This document shows positions 1-11,900 of a DNA stretch of 64,000 bases, in pieces. Numbering within the stretch: position 1 is the first letter of the stretch; each line of letters begins with the position of its first letter. The notes beneath the pieces were generated by a model. That model searched no databases, had not been told where the DNA came from, and worked only from the letters and a program-made list of their open reading frames with translations. The stretch spans positions 33,827,706 through 33,891,705 of the forward strand of contig NC_045139.1 of the NCBI RefSeq assembly GCF_008831285.2, read 5' to 3'. The translations under genes and the position numbers were made by a program. Source of the DNA: Nymphaea colorata (Eukaryota > Streptophyta > Magnoliopsida > Nymphaeales > Nymphaeaceae).

Positions 1-2397
1 AAAAACTATTTAGATAGATCAAACTTTTGGCTTTTACAAAACATAAATCGGAGTTCCCAATCAAAAGTTATGAAGTTTGTATGTTGAACAATTTTCAGGA
101 CCTAATTTATGCAGTTTGAGAGTTGCAAAAAACATGATTTTGGAAAATGCCCAAATGTAGGGTCACATGAGCTTAGAATTTGATGAAAATTATGGAAAAC
201 AAACTAGACATGTAGAAGAAACTTGTGCTCTTTATAGATTGTCAATATGATTTATAGTTAAAGACATAATGTTTCTGAAGTTAGGAGAATTTTGAAATTT
301 CTACAATTCTGAATTTTGTTGAACCCAAGAAGCTACATTTCTAACACTTGAAAACACATAAAAATCGCAAACATGAAAGCTTGCAAATCATCAATTTAGA
401 CATGTTTAAACCTAAACAGAAGAGAATAGAAAACAAAGAAAGAGGGAGCATGCATGCAACCTTGGAGCTTGAGCCTAAGAGACTTCATATGAGATCATCC
501 CCCTTTAGGGCTTCTCTATTTAAACAAAATTAGAGAGTCCCAAATGTGATGGAGTCTCTAAGATTATGAGAAGTGTTAGAATTGTAAAGTTAGGAATTTG
601 ACAAGTGTCATCCATCTAAAAGATTAGATAGGTGACATGTGTCATCCATCTCAAAGGATAGATGATGACATGTGTCAACACCAGATTAATTTGAATATGG
701 ACATTGAATTTAATTTAAGAATCAAATTACGATGTAGATTTTGAAGAGATCTTGATTAAGATCTAAAGAAAAATTTTGATGTAGGACTTGGATCAAAAGT
801 CAAGATCAAGACTTAGATTGAGAGAATTACATCTACACATCTGAAATGAAAATCTAGAGATGAACCAAATCAGATTGTATATCTAAGTTTTAATATTATT
901 ATCTAAATCAAGGATCTAAGATCTGGGCTCCCAAATTAAGCTCAATGTTGCTCTTGTGCAAACTTCACGTTCAAAAGGTGGACTTGGGCTTGATCTTGGT
1001 CTAGGCTCAGCTAATTGTAGGTTAAACTGGGTTCGGTTTTGGTCAAACAATTTCAATTCGGCTAGATCTTGGTTGAGCTCATTTCTAGGTTGGCTCAGAC
1101 CCTACATGAACCTTACTGGACTCAGATCTAATGCTTGAATTCCCTAAGTTAGGTTCATGTAAATCTAAACAGGTTTATACACAAATAATGCATGCATTTA
1201 CAAATGAAAGTTTTACCTTTGGATGCGAAACTGCACTTTGCGAGGCTGGGTAAGTAGTCTGACCAAATTGATACATAGGTTGGGTTCAATTTAAGGGGCA
1301 TGCAAAGTTTGACTGAAAAATTCCTCAATTTACCCTTGGAAAATCACTTTTTTCAAAATTGACCAAACAGGAATTGACTCAATACATGGAATGTGAATGG
1401 TAAAGTAGACAATATGGATTTCAACCTTGCCTATGAGAAATGAACACATTGATACTCTCCTTGAGTGATGACGAACCTGCCTATGTGCTCAGATTGAAAA
1501 TTGGCAACTCAAAACTCTTGCAAATTTGTTCAGAAGTTACTGGGGAAAATGTTTAGACACAAAACCTCAGAAGTGATTTGAAAACTACAATTATGCTTAA
1601 TTTGAGATAGAATTATTTGAATTGAATGTGACAACAATCAGTTCCAACACTGAAGTATATGATTCTAGCTCGATTCGGCTGACTCGCTTGAATCAGGCAG
1701 AAATAGTGATCAGATATGTGAAAATAAGGAAATAGGAGACTATTTTATTAGAAATAGTTGCTCTAACACATGATTTCGAGCTTCAAAGCTAGAAGCTGAA
1801 AATACTCAACTGACATTGTAGAAAACCTATTGTATGTTTGATTTGGCATGCAAGTGTTCTACTAATGAGAAATGGTGGAAAAAAGGGCAATTTCATAACT
1901 ATTTTTGACCAATGGTAAACATGTTGTGAGAGTTTCTAGAAATTAGGGGGAACGAAAATAACTTTGAGGGAACTTAGGTAAGGCAATTCTTAGGATTCCC
2001 AAGACTATTCTGCAAATTTGGAGGAAAATATGATGGAATTGGGTGATTAGAGGCAAAATAGTCATTTTTCTAGGTAGTGACAACCTGGGCCTAGTGATGG
2101 AACCTTTGTTTAACCCCACCTCTTATAGGTAACTTGTTGGAGCTCTCTCTTATCACACCACAACTAGTCTAGATATTTCCCTTCTTGGTCATGTAATCAG
2201 CCAGTTCCAACATGCTCCAACTACAATTCACATGGCAGTTGTTTTAGAATTGTCAGATACGTTAAAAAAAAAAAAAACTCTTACGAAAAGACCTTTTTTT
2301 GTCCTCCTCATCTTCCTTGGAGCTCACATCATACACAGATGTTAACTGTGAAGGAGTTCCTAACAATCAACACTCTACAACTAGTTTTTGTGTATTG

Positions 2398-2441
2398 TTT
2401 GGACGTTCATTGATGTCATGGATGTGCAATGAACGTCCAAA
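2398..2441. repeat. Perfect 15-bp-arm inverted repeat
   Basis: Arms 2398-2412 (TTTGGACGTTCATTG) and 2427-2441 are exact reverse complements around a 14-base loop. It lies in a region without a gene and could be the core of a decayed foldback or MITE element. Confidence 0.85.
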
Positions 2442-2794
2442 AAGGAAAAAAAAAACCTCTTTTATCAATGTGGTAGAATTTTCTGCAATGGCTACTACTA
2501 CCTCTGAACTAATCTGACCTTATATGAGATGGACTATCATATAGCAAACAAATTGAGCGTTTTGTTACATCAGAATATCAACCTCTTTTAGCAATCATAC
2601 CTTTTATGAAAAAGGCAAACAAATTGAGATGGACTATCATTATGTTCAAGAACAATTTTTGAAGAAGTGCATTGAGTTGCCTTTTGTTACATCAGAATAT
2701 CAACCGATTGATTTCTTCACCAAGCACCAGTGAATTCTCACTTTGCTTTTCTTATCAACAAACTTTCAGTTATACAACCATAAGTTTAAGGGGA

Positions 2795-2835
<41 letters not shown>
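2795..2835. repeat. (TG)n(TA)n compound microsatellite
   Basis: About nine TG units run directly into about eleven TA units. Confidence 0.95.
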
Positions 2836-4389
2836 GATGCATAGTTCTCACTATGGAGTGGCTATGCTCATCATTGAGCGTCTGCATTAGATGCTCAGAA
2901 CTTTTTTCAACAAAAAAGTTGAAAAAATGAGAGGGTGTTCCCCAACACTTTGGGGAGCATGGCGGGAGGAGGTTGTCGCATCCCCCCTGCAGCACCAATA
3001 ATGCTCACCAGGGCGTCGTTGGCAGACTTGTGTTACTGGCACCATGGAGGGGAGGTGTCTGCCTTGCCTAGCCTTAAAAGGATTTGCCTAAATGGCAAAT
3101 TGTTTTACCTGACACCACCATGGGCAGCTCTCCATAGTATCACCGGCTGTTTATTTTTTTATGTGTAATGACTATGCACAAGATTTAATTTCTATTGATA
3201 TGCATTTAAGACTTTAGTTTGGCTTTTGCAGTTGATTTAAGTAATAATTGAATGTGAAATCATGCTTAGAATACTGTTTACGAGTACCACTTTTAGGAAT
3301 GTCTTAGGAATGATCGCCCGATTATTCCTATTGTTTTTTAGGAATAGCTGCTCATACTTTTAGAAAGCATTTCCAACCATTTCTAAAAATGTATTTTGTT
3401 GTTATGAGGAGACTCCTAGAAAATCGAGATAGCCATGCAATAGTGAACATAGGAATGGTGTGGACCTACATAATTGTTTAAAGTACTCTCACATCAATGA
3501 TTCTTCTACCAAAAATTCAAGGGTCTAATGATGAAACTTTTGCTACAAGTTTTGAAGGGTTTTACGTGTTTTACTATCTCAATAAGGGGCATTCATAATG
3601 AAGGACATTTACTTCAGATGTTTCAAAGAAGGAGGGTACATCTTTGTACTAATGCAAAACTGGTTATCAAGAAGGATGGAAGATATTAGCATCTTCTTAA
3701 TGAAGGGCATTTATGTCTTTGTATTGATGAGCACGTCAATTAAAATGAAAAGGGATTTAAGAAGGGAGCAATACAATACACGTGGCATGCATGGGGGCCC
3801 CCCATACATGTAGTCATGCCTTAGAAACATGTTTCTGTAACCTACTTGAGAGAATAGTTTCTTGGCCTAGTTAACCTTGAAAGCTGATAAGAATATTTTA
3901 AATGCCACAACAAGTATAGCATAGCTGGTCCTTGGGAATACAAGGTGTGTAGCACTCAAACACCAAGTTAAAGTTGCTCCATCTCCCTGCCCAGGCTCAA
4001 TGTTGTGCTACAACATGAAGGCAAGGAAAGTAGGAGGTTTTGGCCTTCACCGGAGATAAAATATTTTTGAAATATTATATGGTGATAAAAGACAAAACAT
4101 AGCTGAGTTTTGATTTTGCAAAGAAATTTATGTTTTAAACAGATTAGTTGCAATTTGCTCGATGAGGTTGCAACTTTTTTTTATTACTTTTGCTTGCGCT
4201 TTCGGTTAAACGAATATTTGTCAAACAAAAATTGATAATATAAAAACTGAAATATTTATTATTTCACTAAATAACACGACTCCTCTAGTAAAACAAGAGA
4301 AATCTCCTCCCTCTATGAAAAAATTTGGGACTACGGTGCTCCTTAAGAAATTAAATTGCAAAGATTGGGCTCCAGTTGAGAATATAGGT

Positions 4390-4632
4390 TCATTTAGAAA
4401 CAGCCCAGCACGATCCCCGTCTCTTGACCCTCCGCGGTGGTGTGGAGCCGACTTCTCCCTTCCAAGCGGCAAAAACAGCCAAACCCCACGCCCTACTATT
4501 CCCTGTATTCCCTGTCCAAACCCTAACCCCTTTTCCATCCTCTTCTCTCTGTCACCGCCAGCGTTTCCTCCTTTGATCTGCAGAGACTGTTGATTGGCGA
4601 AACCTAGTCCATCGCCGCTCACTGTCGTCCTC

Positions 4633-4673
<41 letters not shown>

Positions 4674-4798
4674 ATGTGTTTCATCTATGTAATGATTCTA
4701 CCGTGTTTGCAGGGGCGACGACCTTTTTCTTCAGAACTTGGAGAGAGAAGGCCTTTTCATTTCGAATCTGTTCGATTTGATGCTTCTCGGAAGAGAAA
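4390..4798 (+). promoter_or_regulatory. Putative eIF3j promoter-proximal region and 5' UTR with short intron
   Basis: The sequence turns C-rich here, as in many plant 5' UTRs. A telobox-like AAACCCTAA lies at 4518-4526; this motif is common near the starts of plant translation-machinery genes. An intron-like block 4636-4712 has a CAG|GTCTCT donor, a long CT run and a TTTGCAG acceptor, so a 77-base 5' UTR intron is plausible. I do not see a convincing TATA box, and the transcription start is not determined. The CT run is also a simple microsatellite. Confidence 0.5.
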
Positions 4799-7700
4799 AT
4801 GGAAGATTGGGGTAAGCGCCATCTTTCGTAAGGAATTTTTTCTTTTGCTTGTTTTTGTGCTTTCCTCGCATTGCATGTTGAGATCGCTTGCTTGTGGCTG
4901 GAGGACGTGTGGGTTTGGAAGAAGTGTTCCGATGAATGTCATGTTGGGTTTAATCAGTGCTTTTTTCTTGTATGGCCTTGCATATGCGTCTTCCATATTC
5001 TTTCTTATGCTTGATTAAAGTTCAACTTTTAGAGGTGCTTTATACTGCAAATATATGTCCAAGTCTAATTGGCTCCTTGCGTGTTAGTAATTATCTCCTC
5101 CTTACCGTGCTTTGACTAATATCCCTCCTTCCTATGGCTTCGAGGCGACCACTAGAATGCCTTTCCTGCTGTTAGCATTCGTGAGGAACAAGTCGACTTT
5201 AATATCCGGATTATCTTCTTATGGTTGAGTCCAGGTCATTGGCATGAAGAGATCCAGAAAAAGAATACAAAAGGAGAAATTTTACGTGTGATCTCTACGT
5301 TACTCTATGAACAGGATAAAATTATGAGTGGGGGAGATAAGTTAATATACTTTCTGTTGGGTTCTTCAGTTCGTTAAGTTTGATTAGTTATCTTTGATAC
5401 TTAGATTCCTCTATTGTCTAAATAAATCATGGTTTTTGATGAAGTCTTGATTTATTCTATCTCTTCTATTTACAAAAAATCAAGACTAAGATCTACAAAA
5501 CTGTTCTTGTGAAAGGCATCTGAAGATAAAACCCAGTCATAAATCTGTAGATCATAGTTATCAGTAATGAAAAAAATAAAATGGAAGCGACTTCTTTAAG
5601 AAATGTTATATTAGAATACATGAGTTTATTTTGAGTGGCAGAGTTGGAATTGGATCAGAATTTTATTGACAATTTGTGTGATGGTCAGCACTAATGGCAT
5701 ACAATGCACTGACATTGACTGTAAAAAATGTCATTTTGCTCGTGTAGCTTTTGGCATCATGCACCTGTTTGTTAATTGTCAGGCAAAGAAAAAAACAAAC
5801 AAAAAGCTAGATTGGCATATGACTTGTTCCAAATATGAAAGGATGTCTGTTATGCGTGAAGTTATTAGCTACATGGTGTGAATTAGAAAAATTTTCCTAT
5901 CATTGAAGAGGTGAATCTTAGTCACTGCACAAGTGCACATGATTAAAATTTCTAAAACGATTATTTCTTTGTATCAGTGAACTTTTTCAGAATGATCAAG
6001 ATTGAAAGCATTATGTCTAGTTGATTGCCGAAGATGAAATCTGGAAGCAGGGAGTTATCACTTCCCTCTTCTAAGTGCTTAAGTCCGGACTTTAGCTTGT
6101 CTTTGTTCCTTAGCACCATATTGTGTTTATGTCTACAGGACATAGACACACGTACAGGTTTTGACATGGTTACAGACCAATATCAAAATGCTTGGGTATG
6201 GGACACTGTGTGTTAGTGTTTACAATATATATGATACAACTGATGAGTTGATTGTACTCTTGCGCGTCAGTTGCCACTTGTTGCCTTTGAGTACGAACCC
6301 AATAGAAGTACGTGTGTGTGTGTGTGTGTGCATCACAAATATGGATATATTTTCGAAAACATCTCTTGATATTAACAAAAAAATAAAAACAAAAACCCAA
6401 AAAAAAACCAGATAAAACATGTTTGTTTGAAAAAAGCATGGCAAATTATCATATCCACTGGAGATAAAATATCTCATGTTTTTATTGAATGTTTTTCCTG
6501 TCTTTCTCTCCTTTTTTTCATTTTTTTCTTTTTAAGGTTGGTGACATCTCGGATTCACCTTTTACCTTAAATTGAATTATTATCATTTTCTTAATCATTA
6601 AGACATTATTTTTATCATTGTATCGAGTTTCTTTAGTATGATTTGTAGTATGGCCTATGTAGTTAAAGTTGCTAGGCAGGTCTCGGTGGAAGATCCCATA
6701 AAAGGGCCTACAAAACTCTTAGTAGAGGTTGAGGCGGTCCTATTCAAGAGACAAAGGGAGGAAAGGGTAAGAAGGATGAAAAAGAAATAGAGGAAAAGGT
6801 TTTAAATGAGGGACTATTGTAAAGTGTGCAATATAATGTGTATCGGGGAGACCAATAGCTAGAGACTTAATGTGACAAAAAATTCATCAATTTATTTTTT
6901 TAATCTCAAGGATAGAAAGCCAAGAAAAAGCAAAAAGATCAAGAAACCTGTCATTCCTATAAAAAATCAAGAAAAAGCATGCCACTCATAAATTTATTGT
7001 TCATCTTCTTTTTCATTTTTTATTTTTAAATTCTCTCATCCTCAATGTATATAACCTTCTTATCATTATCTTCTGTCTGTCCTTGCTAGTCCTTTGAAGT
7101 AAAATAGCAGGTTATTTCTCTATCCATACATCCGGTATATCAGTGTTCCATGCTGATTGATCCACTTGCTTTTTATGCTTGATTGTTGCGTATGCTACTA
7201 TGCTTATTGAGAAATCGTTGCTGCAATCCACTTCTTCCCAAATTTGGGAAGAAGTCTTAACCAATTATCACTTTGCACTGGGTTTACCTTTGCCATGTGC
7301 AGTCACTTGAAGCCTTATTTTTGAGAACCGATGGAAATCTATAGTAAAAACTAAAAATGCAGTACTTATACCTTTCACTGTGAAAACAGGCTTCCATGCA
7401 CAAAACGAATTAAAGCCCTCGTTCTTCAATGCAAAATTAACCTTACATGTGTATTCGAACTCAAATTGATGGTTCTCTTTTTTCAATGCAAAATCAACCT
7501 TACATGCATGATTCAAACTCTAATCTATGTTCTTCTTCTTCTCAAAACATCAACACAATAACTAGACACTCTTAACAGTTGTGTGGAGGGAGGTTTAGGC
7601 TCAAACACGAAAAAGGGGTTTGGGCCCTATAAAATTTCTTGCAGGCTCATAATTTTGCGGCTGTATTGTGTGATATAGTGTTGCAATGTTAATAGATGAC

Positions 7701-8986
7701 ATAAGGCACCATTTCTGGGTTGTACAATAAAGTAAACCATAGCCACAAATATTGTTCTTGGGTTTTTGGGTTTTTTATCGGTGAGGTTTTCCTTCGGTAT
7801 TTATTGGCAAAGTTGTTTTTTGGGAAGATCTTGGAAAAATATCAGTTTTTTTAAAAAATAAAAAAATCAAAATGTTAGGTAAAAATGCAAGAAATGAAAA
7901 AGTAATAAGTATTGTATTGCATTTAGGAGGTTATGTTGAATACCTAAAACAAGAGGAAATAAAACAATGAAGCAAAAATTGAAAAAAAATGAAAACAGAA
8001 AATGAAATAAAAAATAAATGAAAAAATCACGATAAAATCACGTTAAAATCACAATAAATTCATTTTAACGTTTTTTTAACATATCACGATATTTTTCCTC
8101 TTTATCGTTTTCTTTGTTTTTTTCATTAATATCAGCTCCAATATATCGGGATATTTGTGGATATGATGTAAGCTACAACAGTTAACATTATGGGTTATTA
8201 GGTAGAGCACTGGGGAGGGGGTTTTGAAAATCTTCACCTGGATAAATATATTGTGAGGTAGAATAATGAAAAATAATATTTTTTATCCTTAGAGATAAAA
8301 AATTAATGCCTTTTTCTTTTTGGCTCGGACCATCTAGGTGCTTCAACTGGGCATGTAGTGACCACTCAGGACCTATGCAGGCCTAGCCACACTTTTGAGT
8401 TTTGACTATGAAAAGTGGGATTAATTACTTTTTTTGCATTTATCCGATTAGAGCCTACAACTGAGTCTGAGCTCACATCTTACCCTATTAAACTAGATTC
8501 TAGTTCAAATGTTATCTGGATTTGCTTGCACTGCCAAATTAACCAATCCTGATTATTTGAATTTGGATTGTTTGATATATGGAACAGAACCTGAGCTTGC
8601 ATCCTTGTTCATCTTACTAACAAACAAATGGTCATGGTTAAGTTTAGTTATGGGAACGGTATAGCGTTGCTGGAGGATGTTTAGGACAAACAAGTTCTGT
8701 AAGATTCTTTAATAACAGCTATTATTTGAAGGTATATAGTTGCAGCAGCCATAACACAGCTCTTAATTTACGATGTGTAATGGCAGCAGTATGAACAACG
8801 ACTGGTAGGGCTGTTTCTGCCACAATAATTAGCTGTATTTAAATCATAAAGCTTGAATACATTTCTTATCTTGAGTAAATCTACATTGTTTTGCTTTGTA
8901 GAAATGCTGGTTAGTTGGTCACTTGCTATGTTATTTGAAATAATTTATTGGTTACTATGTTTCCATGCTTGATTTCCAGAATCTGA
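4780..8986 (+). other. Upstream ORF overlapping the eIF3j start codon
   Basis: An ATG at 4780-4782 lies 19 bases before the main ATG and in another frame. On the spliced mRNA (4811 joined to 8980) it reads 12 codons and stops at TGA 8984-8986, just past the main start. Its context is weak (T at -3), while the main ATG has A at -3 and G at +4, so leaky scanning would be expected. Whether it is used is inference. Confidence 0.5.
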
Positions 8987-11900
8987 GGATTTTGATCCTG
9001 CTCTGCCTGCCCACCCTGTTGAAAAACAGAAGGGATTGTGGGATGATGAAGATATTGAAGATGTGAAGGCTTCTTGGGAAGATGAAGATGTGCCAACTGC
9101 AGAAAAGGTTTCCTCTTTGCTTTCTGAGTTGTTTCTATCCGGTTTTGTTTTCCTCACACTTAGAAATATCATTCTCAGGTTTCTTACTTCTTATTGACGA
9201 GGGTTTTTTTTTTGGGCATTCACGTAAGAGTTTGTTTTATAAGAAACATCCGAAATTCAAAAAATAAAAGTATAGAAAAAACGTAAAAATATGAAATTAT
9301 GGTGTGAGGGTCCTCAAGTTTGAAAAAACATGGAGGAGATTTAAAAATAATCAAACACAGAATGGTAGCTAGTTGGTGGAGCATCAAGTGTTACATGTAT
9401 AGGAAAATTATTTTATTAAATAGTCCTCCACCTTGTGGCATACTTGCTTTCCTAGTGGTGGATGGTGATTGAGTTTTTGACTGCAGGAAGTATGGGATAA
9501 ACTATAAAGACATCCTCTTCTTTACTTCCAAAGGCAAGTCTTGACCCAAATGGCAGAAAAGAAAGTGACATAGAAACCTTAACATCTTTGAGGCGATTTT
9601 CTTGGATCTAGTGCCTATTTTTCTATAATCTCTATTTAATGCTCATTGTATCAGCCCATTAACTGTAGATATTACTGACAGACTAATTGACCGTTAGCTT
9701 TCACATCTTGCCTATCTTGGTCTTACATGTATAGTGATGTCTGATATCTGAAACCAGTCCACCTGTGGTCCCAAAGCTGATGCTTTCATTGCTCTTCCAT
9801 GAAAAACGAGACACTCAAATGAGACCAGTTATGCATTTTAATAAACATTTGAGAGGTTCGAGGAGATCAGCTGCATATTTGTTCCTGTTGATATTCTGTA
9901 TGTTCTGATGGGACCCAACTTCTTGTCTTTAGCTTGTCATAAGTTCTTTGAGAATGCATCACTCCATGAAGTATTGTCATCATTTTGAGAAGGTATCGCT
10001 TCAGGGATTTGCATTTATTTGTATCTTTCTTGGTACTCAAGGGTTGACTCGTCATGTTTCTACCAATTACCGTATTGAACACATTATCTATGATTATGCT
10101 TACATTAAAGCGTTATTTTAAGAACTGAAATATGTTTATGTATCTCTATTGAACAGCTTGAAATGGATACCTTTTTGGGGATGTGTCACTATGTTAATCT
10201 TCAGAAATGTAGCCTGAGCTAAGTTAAGGGCCAGTTGCTTGATTTATGTCTAGTAAACACATTCTTTTTGTATTCTTTCAGTTATCTCATAGACTTGGCT
10301 TCATATCTGAACTGGTCCATGAGTTGTATATGTTAAACACCCTTGCAAATAAATAATGAATTTCTTCAGGCAGCCTAATTAAATCAATGGTATCCACATG
10401 ACTGGAAGATTGAAATCCATCATCCCATATACGTAATCAGTAGTTCTCCTATTACATATACAGACGCATGTTGAGAAAGGCCGAAAGCTGATACAATTAT
10501 GGAGCAGTGTTTAAGAAGACCAAGTCAAATGAGTTTACGTGGCTGAGTCGCATGTTGGTCCGTATCCTGGCTAGGAAAATGGGAAAACCAGGAATCGACA
10601 AGACTCAGCCTAGTCATGTACAACTACACATTGAGTCATGTGAGTGTCGATTAATTCAGCCGAGTCATAGGTTGGCTTAATTGAGTTATTTACTTGTGCC
10701 AATGTTTTAAAACCCAATTGCTTGGGATTCAGCTCGTCTATTCTCGACTTGTGACTTGGGGAGACAACACAGTGACGGGAGCCAAGTTTTGTTAAGTATT
10801 TTTTTTTGGAAGAAAAACAAAATATAACTTGTCAGTTGGACATAAAAAGGTTGTAGAATGACTTGATCGCATGTATACCTCAGAGATAAGTCAACCAAGC
10901 ATGTGGTAAAGTAATAACTAAGTCATATTTACTCATGTAATGTAAATAACAAGAAACTGGAAAAATTAAGCTTCTGCTGCTACTCATGCTTCAACATAAT
11001 AGAGTAGCATCAATATATTAATAAAGGAAAATATAAAAAAAAGCATTAAAGTTAGTAAATTCACTGTTTACAACTATCCAATGGTTAACAAACTCAACAT
11101 GCATGTACCTATTATCTAAAAACTAAAAGTACAAAAGTAGAGATCCCAATGCTCTAAAAATTGAAGTAAATAGATAAGCACACTTGAAGTTAAGCCTAAA
11201 TAGTTTTAACTTTTCATCTAAGTCTCTTGGACGCTCCTGAAGGGTGCTCGCATGCGCGTCCATGCGATGCGCATGCGCTGCCGATTCGGCACCGATGTGG
11301 CAGAATTGTCTGGACACGCACCCGACCCAGGTCAAAAGTGAGTTGGGTGCAGTCAAAGTGCGTGGACGTCATATTCATCCACACTTATTTATTTTTAATT
11401 TCATTTCATAAGCCCTGACGGGTTTCATCTAGGAAACCCTGTTTGAAGTGCTGCCATTGCTGCTGCTCTGGGCTGTGCATCCATCACCCAACGACCTCTG
11501 ATGACAGCTCCATCTCTTGAGACATCCTCTTGTTCAGCCGGTGCTCTTCCTACGACTTCTACTGTGCACTGGTGACTGTGACAGCCAGCCTCTTGTCCAG
11601 CTACAGATCCTCCAGCGACAGCCTCTGACAATGTTTATTTCTCCAGCAAAAAACGAAATCAAGTTTACGGTTTTTACATTTTTCTTGTTTATTCTCTAAA
11701 ATTTAGTTATTTATTGTAAATCGTGGTTGCCGATTCTAATTTCTTAATTAATCTTCTTCATAATCTTTAATCGGTGTTCTTATGATCTTATCAATTTCTT
11801 TTATGTTGAATCAGTGATGAACCCTTCATTTCACCGTCTTGTTTCTGCCCCATTCTCCATGCTTCTGTTTATCTTTTCACCGAGCCTGTTGTTCCTCTTT

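Larger units (their letters stand above)
1..4389. other. Upstream intergenic region, no gene recognised
   Basis: AT-rich sequence with only short shadow reading frames. I see no domain, splice pattern or RNA gene. It holds a short repeated motif around 600-690 (variants of gacatgtgtcatccatct), a TG/TA microsatellite, two perfect hairpins (2398-2441 and 2902-2927) and a G/C palindrome near 3790-3810. Decayed transposons may be present but I found no ends that pair. Confidence 0.6.
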
